This document shows, piece by piece, positions 40,116 to 49,925 of a stretch of 64,000 bases of DNA (the stretch's first letter is position 1; each line of letters starts with the position of its first letter). The notes under the pieces are model-generated. The model was given only the letters and a program-made list of their open reading frames with translations, ran no database searches and was not told where the DNA came from. The stretch comes from Candidatus Riflebacteria bacterium HGW-Riflebacteria-2 (GTDB lineage: Bacteria > Muiribacteriota > Ozemobacteria > Ozemobacterales > Ozemobacteraceae), in assembly GCA_002839435.1 (NCBI GenBank), contig PGYA01000005.1, forward strand, positions 44,528-108,527, written 5' to 3'. Position numbers and translations under genes: made by a program.

Positions 40116-41726
40116 ATGAAAGTCGCCGATCTCGAAAACGGATTCGATCCCCTTGACATGCACAATTACCGGATGGAAAACCTGCCCGTCCGTGAAAAAA
40201 GTAAGATTGAGCAACGCATCGCCCAGATTGGCGTGCCGCTGGCAATAATAGCATTTGTTCTTATCATGTGGGTTTTTCCGTTGCCTTTTCTTGAGAACTT
40301 CAACCCCGAAACACTTGGCAAATCAGCCAAAGCCACTTTTGAGAAACTTGGCGCGGCAGCTTTCAGTCGGGTAAATATTGCGATGTTCGCGGTATTCGTG
40401 TCGTCAGTCATTTTATGGATGACTGAGGCCATTCCGAATTATCTGACGTCGTTGATTCTTATTATTACTATGGTTTTTACAGGTATTTTGCCGGAAAAGG
40501 TTGCTTATGCGCAGCTTGGCCATGAGATCATGTGGCTTAATATCCTGTCATTCATCCTTGCGTCGATGCTGGTAGAAACCGGTGCTGCCAAACGTTTTGC
40601 CCTGTGGTTTATCGTCCGCTTCGGGCACAATGCGACCTCTATTTTTATCTCGTTTATCCTGATCAACATTGTGCTTTCGGCCTTCATTTCGGCGACTACC
40701 GCCAAAGCTGCCATATTGATGCCAATTTTTATGGTGATTGCCGCTGTTTATGGCGCTACCGGTGGTAAGCACAAGAACAATTTCGGTCGCAACATAGTTT
40801 TACAGAACCTTTTCTGTATAAACATTGGCGCCAGCGCTTTCGTAACCGGTTCTGGGGCCAATCTGCTGGCTGCTTCGCTGATCGCCGGGGCAACCGGTGC
40901 CGGGTTCTTTTTCCAGGACTGGCTGATTGTGGCCTTTCCGGTATCGGTATCACTTTTGTTCATTGGTTGGATCGTCGGCACCCGCATCATTTTTCCACTC
41001 AAGGAAGAAGAAAAGGTGCCGCATATTCTGGGCGGTATGGCATCGCTTAAAGAAGAACTCGTCAAGCTAGGACCGATCAAGTTCTCTGAGATCAAAGCGA
41101 TTGTACTGTTTGTGATCATTCTGGCGCTGTGGGCTACCGACAAGTATCACGGCATCAGCGCTACGGCGGTTGCCTTTGTCGGCGCCATCGTTGCGCTACT
41201 TCCCGGAATCGGCGTTGTGAAGTGGAACGACGTCGATATACCCTGGCATCTTCTGATCTTCTCGGCCGGGGCATACACTCTTGGCGCCGGTTTTAAGGTA
41301 ACCGATCTGCCGGCAATAACCGTCAACGCCTTTTTTGACGCCCTTAATCTTGGCAGTACGACGCCTTTCTGGGTGCTTTATATCATACTTACCGGCACCA
41401 TGATGTTCAGTGCTGTAGTGTTTCAGTCGAAAACCATGCGCACTATGATCTTTGTGCCAATCGCCATTGGCGTGGCGCAACGCTTCGGTTTCGGCATAAT
41501 GAGCCTGGCCTTGCCGGTAGCCCTTCTGATCGAGCATGTTTACGTGCTGCCGTTCAATAGCAAGCCGGCTTTGCTGCTCTATTCTACCGATCAATACAGC
41601 TTTACCGACACGTTCAAGTTCGGCATTACCATGATGGTGATCAGCTGGCTGATCATAATTCTGATGGGCGAAACCTATTATCGCTTTCTCGGCTACACGC
41701 CGAACGGTGTCTTTGGCCTGTTCTGA
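40116..41726 (+). CDS. SLC13/DASS-family anion:sodium symporter
   Basis: 536 aa, many TM helices; ILWMTEAIPNYLTSLILIITMVFTGILP, ASMLVETGAAKRFALWFIVRFG, GSGANLLAASLIAGATG. Confidence 0.85.
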   Translation: MKVADLENGFDPLDMHNYRMENLPVREKSKIEQRIAQIGVPLAIIAFVLIMWVFPLPFLENFNPETLGKSAKATFEKLGAAAFSRVNIAMFAVFVSSVILWMTEAIPNYLTSLILIITMVFTGILPEKVAYAQLGHEIMWLNILSFILASMLVETGAAKRFALWFIVRFGHNATSIFISFILINIVLSAFISATTAKAAILMPIFMVIAAVYGATGGKHKNNFGRNIVLQNLFCINIGASAFVTGSGANLLAASLIAGATGAGFFFQDWLIVAFPVSVSLLFIGWIVGTRIIFPLKEEEKVPHILGGMASLKEELVKLGPIKFSEIKAIVLFVIILALWATDKYHGISATAVAFVGAIVALLPGIGVVKWNDVDIPWHLLIFSAGAYTLGAGFKVTDLPAITVNAFFDALNLGSTTPFWVLYIILTGTMMFSAVVFQSKTMRTMIFVPIAIGVAQRFGFGIMSLALPVALLIEHVYVLPFNSKPALLLYSTDQYSFTDTFKFGITMMVISWLIIILMGETYYRFLGYTPNGVFGLF

Positions 41727-41754
41727 TCAGGCATCTTCATTCAGCGTGAAATAG

Positions 41755-41780
41755 AAAAGCCCCCGTTTGGGGGCTTTTTA
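41755..41780 (+). terminator. Rho-independent terminator
   Basis: AAAAGCCCCCGTTTGGGGGCTTTTTA. Confidence 0.9.
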
Positions 41781-41804
41781 GTATTGTTTGTGAGGCTTTC
41801 AGAG

Positions 41805-42659
41805 TCAATCGTCAGTCTGATACTGATAGATCATGCCGGTTTTAGTCTGTTGCGGACTGATAAACAGTTTACCACGTCTGACGAGATCGACGAAGAAGTT
41901 GTCGATCAGGTTCTGGGAACGATTGCTGACGCGTTTCAGGTAGGCGTCAGTCTTGATCTTGAACGAAAATTCGGCAACCATAGGCGTGCTTTCGCCTTTT
42001 ACATACCAGAGCGAAAACAGCGTCTTGGTCTTGTCGAAGCCAAAGTCGATCGTGCCGTGCAGTATTCGCTGCTCGATGACTACGATATTGTTGACGGTGG
42101 TAAGCTTGAAACTTTCGTTGATATTGGCTTTGGCAAGTCCTGGATAATATTTCTGCAGGTCTTTCACGGTATCGGGAACTCGCTTGAAGTTTTTTATTTT
42201 ACCTGATTTCGAAAATATAGAAACCGGAGTGGCTGCTTTTACAACAATATCTACTTCAGATGACACGTCGTCGCCATATTGCTTCGCCGGCTCGACCGGC
42301 GCAATTATTGCCGATTCGAGATCGCTTGCACGAAACTTGAGAGTCATCTCAGACTTGTCTTTTTCAGTTCTTATTCTGAGCAGAAAACCTTTTTTGTTAA
42401 GGTCGAAGTCGGGCGAGTCAATAAAACGTATTTCACGGTTTGGGCTGGACTTTACGGTCTTTTTTGCGGTAAAACCATGATCTGTTGCCACCTTTTCAAT
42501 CAGTTCCCAGAATAGCTCGCAGCCTTTTCGTATGGAAGCGAAGTTCTCAGCTTTGAGCAGCACCTTGTATTCACGCGAGTCAGGCAACGTCGAAGACTGC
42601 GCCATGGCCGCCGAACAGGACAGCAGCAGAAATAGAACTGAAAGCAGCAGTTTTTTCAT
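41805..42659 (-). CDS. Secreted CYTH-like domain protein
   Basis: 284 aa; signal peptide; REYKVLLKAE, KGFLLRIRTEKDKSEMTLKFRASD, VAEFSFKIK resemble CYTH tunnel strands. Confidence 0.5.
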   Translation of the reverse strand: MKKLLLSVLFLLLSCSAAMAQSSTLPDSREYKVLLKAENFASIRKGCELFWELIEKVATDHGFTAKKTVKSSPNREIRFIDSPDFDLNKKGFLLRIRTEKDKSEMTLKFRASDLESAIIAPVEPAKQYGDDVSSEVDIVVKAATPVSIFSKSGKIKNFKRVPDTVKDLQKYYPGLAKANINESFKLTTVNNIVVIEQRILHGTIDFGFDKTKTLFSLWYVKGESTPMVAEFSFKIKTDAYLKRVSNRSQNLIDNFFVDLVRRGKLFISPQQTKTGMIYQYQTDD

Positions 42660-42661
42660 GA

Positions 42662-43129
42662 TTATTTCCAGTTTTTGTAGGGATTTTTGGTCAGGTTTGA
42701 GTTGAAGTAGCGTGTGTCGCTGGTAACTTCTGAGCCAATCCAGGCTGGCAGGTCAATTTTCTGGTCTTCTGAAGTCAGTTCTACCTCAGCAACTACCAGA
42801 CCGTCGTTGTCGCCGAAAAATTCATCGACTTCCCAGGTCAGGCCGGCGTGGGCGATCTTGTAGCGATTTTTCTCGATCAGGGGTTTTTCGCAGAGATTGT
42901 TGAGCATGGCATTGGCATCGGCTGCCGGAATCTCATATTCGTATTCGGCCCGCGAAGCGCCTACGGTGATCCCTTTGATGGTCAGAAAGCCCTTTTCGTC
43001 GATAGTTCTTACACGAACTGTACGCTCTTTAACGGTCGACAGGTAGCCCTGACGGTAGCTGGTGCCCTTGGCCAGGTTTTTCCATTCGTTGTCTTTGACG
43101 AGATACTTGCGTTCGATTTCTTTACCCAT
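42662..43129 (-). CDS. CYTH domain protein (triphosphatase/class IV adenylate-cyclase-like)
   Basis: MGKEIERKYLVKDNEW (ExExK), RQGYLSTVKERTVRVRTIDEKGFLTIKG, YEYEIP, WEVDEFFGDNDGLVVAEVEL. Confidence 0.88.
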   Translation of the reverse strand: MGKEIERKYLVKDNEWKNLAKGTSYRQGYLSTVKERTVRVRTIDEKGFLTIKGITVGASRAEYEYEIPAADANAMLNNLCEKPLIEKNRYKIAHAGLTWEVDEFFGDNDGLVVAEVELTSEDQKIDLPAWIGSEVTSDTRYFNSNLTKNPYKNWK

Positions 43130-43138
43130 AAATGACTC

Positions 43139-43741
43139 CTATTCCGGCATCGATTCCATGCCAATAATACGCTTAATGGCATGCAGGTAGTTGATGTTTT
43201 CGTATTCGCCGAGACCGAGCATGGTTTTGGCTTTGAGTATGGCCTCGATGTCGGTAGACTCGACTGCAACCGTGCTGATGGCAGCGCCATTGATAAGCAG
43301 TTCGGCATATTCGGTGATGCATTCATTAACCATGAAGCCGAAGCGGCGTTTGAAGACGCTTACCGGCACGAGATCCTTGTGTGGTCTGATAACTTCGCTG
43401 ATAAACTGTGGCAACGTATATTCATCGCGCGCGAATTTTGGAAGTTCAACGCCGAATGCCGGAAATACTTTTTCGGTAATCTCAGCCGCTTTCATCGGAA
43501 AGCTGCCTTTCATGCGTGGGTTCCACTGTTCAAGGCCTTTTTCGCTTTTGACAAATACTTTGATATCCATGAGATCATCGCGGATCTTGGTGTTGTTTTC
43601 GCTGTTGCCAGCTGACATGATGTAGATCTCGGAACTCTCTCTTATCTTGTCGAGCGGCGAGAGTTTGCGCATTTTCTTTTCGACCAGGCCGAAGTTCTGG
43701 GCAAAAGTTCTGAATTCAAAACGAGGTTTGATTTCGTTCAT
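43139..43741 (-). CDS. CYTH-like protein
   Basis: Start MNEIKPRFEFRTFAQNFG at 43741; ESSEIYIMSAGNSENNTKIRDDLMDIKVFVKSEKGLEQWNPRMKGSFP; EYAELLINGAAISTVAVES; adjacent to the other CYTH genes. Confidence 0.5.
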   Translation of the reverse strand: MNEIKPRFEFRTFAQNFGLVEKKMRKLSPLDKIRESSEIYIMSAGNSENNTKIRDDLMDIKVFVKSEKGLEQWNPRMKGSFPMKAAEITEKVFPAFGVELPKFARDEYTLPQFISEVIRPHKDLVPVSVFKRRFGFMVNECITEYAELLINGAAISTVAVESTDIEAILKAKTMLGLGEYENINYLHAIKRIIGMESMPE

Positions 43742-43842
43742 GGTAATCCTTTCAAATAAATCAGTATTGCTTGATTTTAGCTGATTGATGCGGGTTGTGC
43801 AACAATGCATTTTCAGCCGCAAATGCTGGAATAGTGTGCATG

Positions 43843-44020
43843 AAAAAACGGCTTATCGTTAGATAAGCCGTTGAAGGGGTTTTAGAATCAGAGAGAGAGG
43901 TTGTTGCTTGAAAAAACTTGAGTGCTCAGAGGAATTCACCTGAAGTGAAAACCTCTATTCATCTCATAGGCTTGCTCCTTGGGTTCGATAAGTTGAGTAA
44001 CAATTCCAAAAGGAATCAAC
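43843..44020 (-). ncRNA. Candidate structured leader/small RNA upstream of the CYTH gene cluster (5' end undetermined)
   Basis: Minus-strand terminator hairpin CGGCTTATC-TAAC-GATAAGCCG followed by T6; upstream symmetric stem-loop AGAGG-TT-TTCAC-TTCAG-GTGAA-TT-CCTCT (43928-43956), SD-like AAGGAG and very short ORFs. Confidence 0.35.
43847..43872 (-). terminator. Rho-independent terminator in the intergenic leader region
   Basis: AACGGCTTATCTAACGATAAGCCGTTTTTT on the minus strand. Confidence 0.8.
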
Positions 44021-44181
44021 ACTTTAAATGATACGCATTTAGTGTGCCAATTTAATTGATACTAAAAAAATAGCAATTAAAGCGGCGTTTATCAACAATC
44101 GGGTTGATGAGTTACACGAAATATCGTATAAACCACGAAAAAACAATACTGTATTTAGTATCTGCGATAAGACGACTTCTA

Positions 44182-44357
44182 GTCCTCTGTCACATTTGAA
44201 TTGCAGAATTGCGTTGAATATAAGTAAACATGTTACAAGAACATCACAAGGGCGTAGGCCGGCGTTGTGAGAAGCACGCCTGCGCCCTTATCTTGTCTGC
44301 TAAATCTGTTTTGTAGTCAGCTTAATTTTGCTATGCAATTCAAATGTGACAGAGGAC
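44182..44357. mobile_element. MITE-like element, copy A2, with 24-bp perfect terminal inverted repeats
   Basis: GTCCTCTGTCACATTTGAATTGCA at 44182-44205 and its reverse complement at 44334-44357; no transposase ORF inside. Confidence 0.75.
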
Positions 44358-44385
44358 AAGTGCTTCTCACAACGCCGGCTGAAGC

Positions 44386-45111
44386 CTATTTGGGTGCGCT
44401 GACGCTGGTTTTGGGTCTGATAGGAGCGACGTCGCGGTCGAGGCGGAATTGCAGAAAGCAGATTTTCTTGCCGGCCGCGAGAAATTTTTCTTCATACTGT
44501 GTCTGTATCTGTGGCATACGATCTTTTAACGGCGAGGCGTAGAGGTCTGCTGTACTTTCGAGAACTTCAAGATTGTTTTTGCCGGCAAGATCAAGAGTAA
44601 ACTCGTACAGCTCGCAGGAGTCGGTTTTGAGGCAGATCGTGCCATCGTCAGCGAGAATCTTGCGGTAGCGGTTGAGAAAATTCGGCGCCGTCAACCTTCG
44701 TCGTACCCGATCCGGTCTCGGGTCAGGGAAGGTCAGCCAGATCTGGCTGACTTCGCGGTCGAAGATTGCCGGCACCAGCTCGATCTGGCTTCTTACCAGG
44801 CAGGCGTTGTGAATGCGCTCTTCTTCGATCACCCGCGCGCCAAAAAACAGACGCGAACCCTTGATGTCGACGCCGATGTAGTTTTTGTCGCGATTCAGGC
44901 GGGCCAGGCCGATGGTGTATTCGCCGCGGCCGCAGCCAAGTTCGAGCACCAGATCGTTGTTGTTCTTAAAGAAATCGCTGTTCCAACGACCTTTGAGCTC
45001 ATGGTCGCGCTCGATCAGATCGAGGGCCGACGGCTCGAACAGTCGTTCGAACTCTTTGTTGGCCTTGAATCGTACTAGTTTTTTCTTGCTCACAACTTGC
45101 CTTTCTCGCAT
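44386..45111 (-). CDS. trmB: tRNA (guanine-N7-)-methyltransferase
   Basis: VLELGCGRGEYTIGLARLNRDKNYIGVDIKGSR...QIWLTFPDPRPDRVRRRLTAPNFLNRYRKIL. Confidence 0.92.
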   Translation of the reverse strand: MRERQVVSKKKLVRFKANKEFERLFEPSALDLIERDHELKGRWNSDFFKNNNDLVLELGCGRGEYTIGLARLNRDKNYIGVDIKGSRLFFGARVIEEERIHNACLVRSQIELVPAIFDREVSQIWLTFPDPRPDRVRRRLTAPNFLNRYRKILADDGTICLKTDSCELYEFTLDLAGKNNLEVLESTADLYASPLKDRMPQIQTQYEEKFLAAGKKICFLQFRLDRDVAPIRPKTSVSAPK

Positions 45112-45174
45112 TCACAAAGGTTATGATAGCGCAAAGAGCAGCTCGATGCAATACTGCATTCACACAGAAATGCG

Positions 45175-45198
45175 AAAAGGCCGCGTTAGCGGCCTTTT
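45175..45198 (-). terminator. Rho-independent terminator
   Basis: AAAAGGCCGCGTTAGCGGCCTTTT palindrome downstream of the 45218-45685 gene; may act bidirectionally. Confidence 0.8.
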
Positions 45199-45217
45199 CT
45201 GTGCGTGATGGTGCAGG

Positions 45218-45685
45218 TCAGTTGCTGACTTCTAAAGGGAAAGTGGCGCGGCGGGCCTCTCTTATCGAGTAGACAACAAGTTTATCGTCGTTTACATCGA
45301 CTACTTTGAATTTGCCATCGATTACCTGGCCGTTTTCGACTATGTATTCGTCATTTTCGAACTGAATGATCGCCTGTCTGAGACCGTTGTTGCCGCAGAT
45401 ACCGGTGACTTTGAGTTTGAGCGGAGGAATGATTTCCTTTTTGGGCTCGGTTACAGCCAGTTCTACGGATTTTCGCTCGATTCTTATCGGTTCGATAACT
45501 TTTTTGACAATGACTGGTTTGAAAGGGTCGTGATCGGCTACTTCGCCGGCAAACGTGAATTGATTAGCAAGCTGGTTGATGGTATCGGTTTCATCGGTTT
45601 GAACCGCTTCGGCACTTGCAGTCGCGGTTGCGCATACGAGAATTCCAATTACAACTACTGTGAGCAGTCTGGCAAGCTTTTTCAT
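45218..45685 (-). CDS. Hypothetical secreted protein
   Basis: 155 aa; signal peptide; DPFKPVIVKK then LKVTGICGNNGLRQAIIQFENDEYIVENGQVIDGKFKVVDVNDDKLVVY, weakly PilP/GspC-like. Confidence 0.55.
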   Translation of the reverse strand: MKKLARLLTVVVIGILVCATATASAEAVQTDETDTINQLANQFTFAGEVADHDPFKPVIVKKVIEPIRIERKSVELAVTEPKKEIIPPLKLKVTGICGNNGLRQAIIQFENDEYIVENGQVIDGKFKVVDVNDDKLVVYSIREARRATFPLEVSN

Positions 45686-45819
45686 GATCGACCTCCTCGT
45701 CGTGTTCTGAAAATTAAAACGCAGATTCGATCAGGCGGATTTAGAAAAAAAATTGCCAGCGCGAATTTTTAAAATTGTTGCTACAATATAGTTAGAGAAA
45801 GCCTGAAGGAGGGTTTTTT

Positions 45820-46029
45820 GTGAGCACTTTACAACCAAGTAAACATGGAACGAAGAAAAAACGTGTCAAAGGAGTTGTCGATCGTATTACCGCCGGTATC
45901 GTCGTTGTGGTTATCCGCCACCCCGAAGACCCCGAGGCCTTTCTCGAGATCTACGTTCCGCGCGAAAAATTCAAGAACCGCGACCTGCACGAAGGCGACT
46001 ACGTTTCAGTAGACGTCGAAGAAAACTGA
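45820..46029 (+). CDS. Small DUF3006-like protein
   Basis: GTG start after AAGGAGG; VKGVVDRITAGIVVVVIRHP...LEIYVPREKFKNRDLHEGDYVSVDVEEN. Confidence 0.6.
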   Translation: MSTLQPSKHGTKKKRVKGVVDRITAGIVVVVIRHPEDPEAFLEIYVPREKFKNRDLHEGDYVSVDVEEN

Positions 46030-46266
46030 CAGACTGCCATGCTTAAAATTACCGCCGTCTTGGCCTGCGCTCTGTTGAGGCTCTTGCCGCCGACCACTAT
46101 TTTAAGAGGATTCTGAAAGCCCGCGGCGCGACTTCGTAAGATGCTGGCAATCATAGTCGCGTTGTCATAATATTTTGCAAATGGCTCTTTTAGGGGTAAT
46201 CTATAAAGGACAAAGCGAAAGTCTTTGTTCATAATTATGCATGGCTGACGTATAAGGATAACCACT

Positions 46267-46884
46267 ATGAGAGCAGTATCTGTATTTTCTGTCTGTTTTT
46301 TTCTGATGATGTTCATGTCATCTGCCATATACGCACAGGGCCCGCGCAGCATTGACGCTATCGGCATTTTCCCCGGCAGCACGATTGACAGTGCTCTGTT
46401 GGCAGAAGAACAGAAACTGTTTGATGAGTCCAGCAAAGAAATTGAAGATTTGCAGAACAAAGCGCTCAAGGTGTTTGTAACATCAGCTTCGCCTGACGAG
46501 GTTTGCCAGTGGTATATCACTCATTTAAAGGCTGTTGAAGATGAAGGCGAGGGTTACGATTTAGAAAGTTGCCGTGATGGCGTTACTTCGCCGGTGCAGT
46601 ACAGTCTGGAATATTTCGAAAGCAGTGATTTTGAGCAGCAGTATGAGCATGACACCCTTATTTACGACGGGAAATGGGTAGAATCATGCCTGGCTGGCCG
46701 GGCGAAATCAGCCAATGGCAAGATGCTCAAAGGTATCAATTTTTACTGGGAATACATCAACGAAGATGATGGCCGGGTTACGCTCGATGTTTCGGTAATG
46801 GACAGAAGCTTTGATTTTGAGAAAAAAGCCTTCAAACCATGCACATCGATCAGTATAAGTTTTATCGAGCACGCCGAATATTGA
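46267..46884 (+). CDS. Hypothetical secreted protein
   Basis: 205 aa with signal peptide, coding-like composition. Confidence 0.65.
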   Translation: MRAVSVFSVCFFLMMFMSSAIYAQGPRSIDAIGIFPGSTIDSALLAEEQKLFDESSKEIEDLQNKALKVFVTSASPDEVCQWYITHLKAVEDEGEGYDLESCRDGVTSPVQYSLEYFESSDFEQQYEHDTLIYDGKWVESCLAGRAKSANGKMLKGINFYWEYINEDDGRVTLDVSVMDRSFDFEKKAFKPCTSISISFIEHAEY

Positions 46885-46984
46885 TAGTTCAGCGCGATAA
46901 CCACACTATCCTGGCGACGCTGCCATTGTCGCTTCTACTTCCTGCCGGTATAATCGCATTGATCGCAACGTTTTATCGCGCTGA

Positions 46985-48169
46985 TTATGGCTTCATGAAC
47001 TTCTGTGCGATCAGCTGATAAGCGTCTCTGAACGGAACGCCATTCTGCACCAGTCGGTAAGCCTGCTCGGTTGCGAAGAGTTCTTCAGTCATTGCCGCCG
47101 CGCATTTTTCCTGGTTAACTGACAGGTTTTTAAACAGAAGCTCAGCAACGCCGAGCGTTTGCAGTGAGGCCTCAAAAGCCTTTATCAATGGTTCTTTGGT
47201 AATCTGAATGTCTCTGTTGTAGCCAGAGATAAGATTTGCAGTGCAGCTTCTGATGGTGTTTTCGTAACCATTCACTTCATGCAGCTTTGCCCGCATCAGC
47301 TCGAGGATGTCGGGATTTTTTTTCTGAGGCATTATTGAGCTGCCTGTTTGAAATTCATCCGGCAGTCTGAAAAAATCAAGCTGTGGCAGCGTGAAAATGA
47401 TAAGGTCGGTGGCGAGGCGGTTGAGATCAAACATTACCTGAACAAGGGTGTTTACAGCAAAAATGTCGAATTTGCTGCGGCTATGTTGCGCGTAGATCGG
47501 GTTGTTCTGAACTCTTGAGAACCCGAGCTCGTTTGCTACGAACTCGCGGTCCAGCGGCAAAGGTATGCCATAGCCCGCACCGGTGCCCAGTGGCGATTGA
47601 TCGATAAGTTTAATGGCGCATTCGATAAGAGTCAGATCATCTTCGATAGCACATTTAAAAGACTCGGCCCACATTTTTGTCGATGAGGGCATCGCCTTTC
47701 TGGTGTGAGTATAACCGGGTATCGGCACCTCACCAACCCTGTCAATAAAGCCATCTATGGCAGTAATCAAGCTTTTTGCCCGGCCAAGCGTTTTTTCAAG
47801 CTGAGTTTTAGTGTAAAGCCTGATGGCTGTCAAAACCTGGTCATTGCGCGAGCGTCCGGTATGAATTTTTTTGCCGGTGTCGCCAAGTTTGCTGGTTAAA
47901 TAGATTTCAATTGCGGTGTGGCAGTCTTCCTGGTCAGGTGCGATACTGAAATCACCCGCCTTAACGAGCTCGATCAGGTTCTTCAGCTCTATTACCAGCT
48001 CATCAGCCTCTTTTGGGCTGATAAGACCAATTTTGCCGAGCATGCGCGCATGCGCCTGACTGGCAATGCAGTCAAATTCTATTAAATGCATGTCGAGCAG
48101 GTAATCACTGCCGGTGGTAAAACGCTCTATCTCATGATCAAGCTCGTAACCCTTTTGCCAGAGTTTCAT
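46985..48169 (-). CDS. argH: Argininosuccinate lyase
   Basis: [42 protein letters not shown], fumarase-superfamily signature [20 protein letters not shown]. Confidence 0.93.
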   Translation of the reverse strand: MKLWQKGYELDHEIERFTTGSDYLLDMHLIEFDCIASQAHARMLGKIGLISPKEADELVIELKNLIELVKAGDFSIAPDQEDCHTAIEIYLTSKLGDTGKKIHTGRSRNDQVLTAIRLYTKTQLEKTLGRAKSLITAIDGFIDRVGEVPIPGYTHTRKAMPSSTKMWAESFKCAIEDDLTLIECAIKLIDQSPLGTGAGYGIPLPLDREFVANELGFSRVQNNPIYAQHSRSKFDIFAVNTLVQVMFDLNRLATDLIIFTLPQLDFFRLPDEFQTGSSIMPQKKNPDILELMRAKLHEVNGYENTIRSCTANLISGYNRDIQITKEPLIKAFEASLQTLGVAELLFKNLSVNQEKCAAAMTEELFATEQAYRLVQNGVPFRDAYQLIAQKFMKP

Positions 48170-49416
48170 TCATCTTCTCTCCAATCGTAGGGTTGTGTTT
48201 TCTTCAAAACCAGATTGTGAGCTTTGAGGCGCATGCCGTTTATGTTAATGAACCCTTTGCAGTCAACCGAATTATAGCCGCCCTCGATGTCCATGCTCGA
48301 CAGTTCCTGATTATACAGAGAGGCTGAAGATTCGCGGGCCACAACAGTTACATTGCCCTTGTAAAGAGCTATTGTCACGCTGCCATCTATGTTTTCCTGA
48401 CTTTTGTAGAATGCGCACATCAGAAAGTCCATTTCTGGCGAAAACCAGAGGCCGTTGTAAATGAGTTCAGCGAATTTCGGGATCAGTCCATCTCTTAAAT
48501 GCATGACCTCCTTGTCCATTGCGATTCCTTCAAGGTCGCGATGAGCTTTCCAGAGAATTGTGCCGCCCGGGGTTTCATAGACGCCTCTTGATTTGATGCC
48601 GACATAGCGGTTCTCAACCATGTCAACGCGGCCAACAGCGTTCTCTCCGCCGATTTTGTTGAGATAGAGGAAAAGTTCGAGCGGATCTTTTATGCTGGTA
48701 GCTGTTTCGGCGTTTTCGACCAGAATTGGCAGGCCGTTCTTGAAGTGAATTTTAATGATGGTTTCTTTGTCCGGGGCGGTCTGAGGAGATTTTGTGTGGC
48801 TGAAAATTTCTTCAGGGCAGCGCATTGAAGGATCTTCGAGTATTCCGGCTTCATGACTGATATGCAGAAGATTCTCATCTTCACTGTATGATTTGCTGAT
48901 CGAGGCCTTGATCGGAATATTGTACTTTTCGGCATAGTTGATCATGTCGGTGCGTCCCTTGAATTCATCAAGAAATTCCTGATTTTTCCAGGGCGAAATG
49001 ATTTCTACGTTCGGCATCAGCGCGTAATAGGCAAACTCAAACCTTACCTGATCGTTGCCTTTGCCAGTGGCGCCGTGCGAGACAATATTGGTGCCTTCTT
49101 TCATGGCAATTTCGATCTGGCGTTTGGCGATGATCGGTCTCGCAACTGCAGTGCCAAGCAGATATGTTCCTTCGTATATGGCATTGCCCTGCATTGCCGG
49201 AAAGATATAATCGGTAACGAATTCTTTTCTCAGATCTTCGACATATACTTTGGTTGCGCCGGTGGCGATCGCTTTGGCCCTGATTGCTTCGAAATCTTCA
49301 TTCTGACCGACGTTCGCCACGTAGGCGATAACCTCATAACCTTTGTTTTCGAGCCATTTTAGAATTACCGAGGTATCGAGTCCGCCGCTGTAAGCGAGAA
49401 TTACTTTCTTTTTCAT
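48166..49416 (-). CDS. argG: Argininosuccinate synthase
   Basis: [53 protein letters not shown]; overlaps argH by 4 bp. Confidence 0.96.
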   Translation of the reverse strand: MKKKVILAYSGGLDTSVILKWLENKGYEVIAYVANVGQNEDFEAIRAKAIATGATKVYVEDLRKEFVTDYIFPAMQGNAIYEGTYLLGTAVARPIIAKRQIEIAMKEGTNIVSHGATGKGNDQVRFEFAYYALMPNVEIISPWKNQEFLDEFKGRTDMINYAEKYNIPIKASISKSYSEDENLLHISHEAGILEDPSMRCPEEIFSHTKSPQTAPDKETIIKIHFKNGLPILVENAETATSIKDPLELFLYLNKIGGENAVGRVDMVENRYVGIKSRGVYETPGGTILWKAHRDLEGIAMDKEVMHLRDGLIPKFAELIYNGLWFSPEMDFLMCAFYKSQENIDGSVTIALYKGNVTVVARESSASLYNQELSSMDIEGGYNSVDCKGFININGMRLKAHNLVLKKTQPYDWREDE

Positions 49417-49438
49417 GTTACATCCTGTCGTTAGTGGG

Positions 49439-49912
49439 TTAGAGATGGATTTTCAATCCGAGTTCCGGGAGTTTTTCCAAAAGCTCTGTACGCAGCTGGC
49501 TGCGGCTCATTCCTTCGCGAATGATTAAAAAAATAGTGTCGTCACCGGCAACACTGCCAATGAAGCCATCGAGACGCAAACCATCTATGGTTGAGGCAAG
49601 TGCTGGAGCGAAGCCCGGAAGGGTTTTTACTACAGCGATGTTCGAGCTGAATTCAACCTGAAGAAAAGCATTGCCGGCCAGAGGTATCTTTTTAACCGCT
49701 CTTACCGGTATATCTTCAGCCATCGAGTAAGTGTAAGTTCCGTCGCCAAGCGCCTGCCTTGCAACTCCAAGCGACTTAAGATCGCGTGACAGTGTTGCCT
49801 GGGTTAAAGAAAAGCCTGCTCTGGCCATTTCTGCCAGAAGCATCTGCTGGCTGTTGATCTTGCCGCTGCGAATTATTCTGACTATCGCGTCATGTCTGTG
49901 CTGTTTGTTCAT
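49439..49912 (-). CDS. argR: Arginine repressor
   Basis: ArgR N-terminal winged helix ([15 protein letters not shown]) and C-terminal [15 protein letters not shown]; start taken as the Met at 49912 (ORF extends to 49930). Confidence 0.92.
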   Translation of the reverse strand: MNKQHRHDAIVRIIRSGKINSQQMLLAEMARAGFSLTQATLSRDLKSLGVARQALGDGTYTYSMAEDIPVRAVKKIPLAGNAFLQVEFSSNIAVVKTLPGFAPALASTIDGLRLDGFIGSVAGDDTIFLIIREGMSRSQLRTELLEKLPELGLKIHL

Positions 49913-49925
49913 TTTAATTACCGAC

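Noticed and set aside
44041-44180. tRNA or other classical structured RNA in the AT-rich intergenic region
   Set aside because: No cloverleaf or GTTCGANTC-type T-loop found by eye; only simple hairpins, which are reported with the leader finding.
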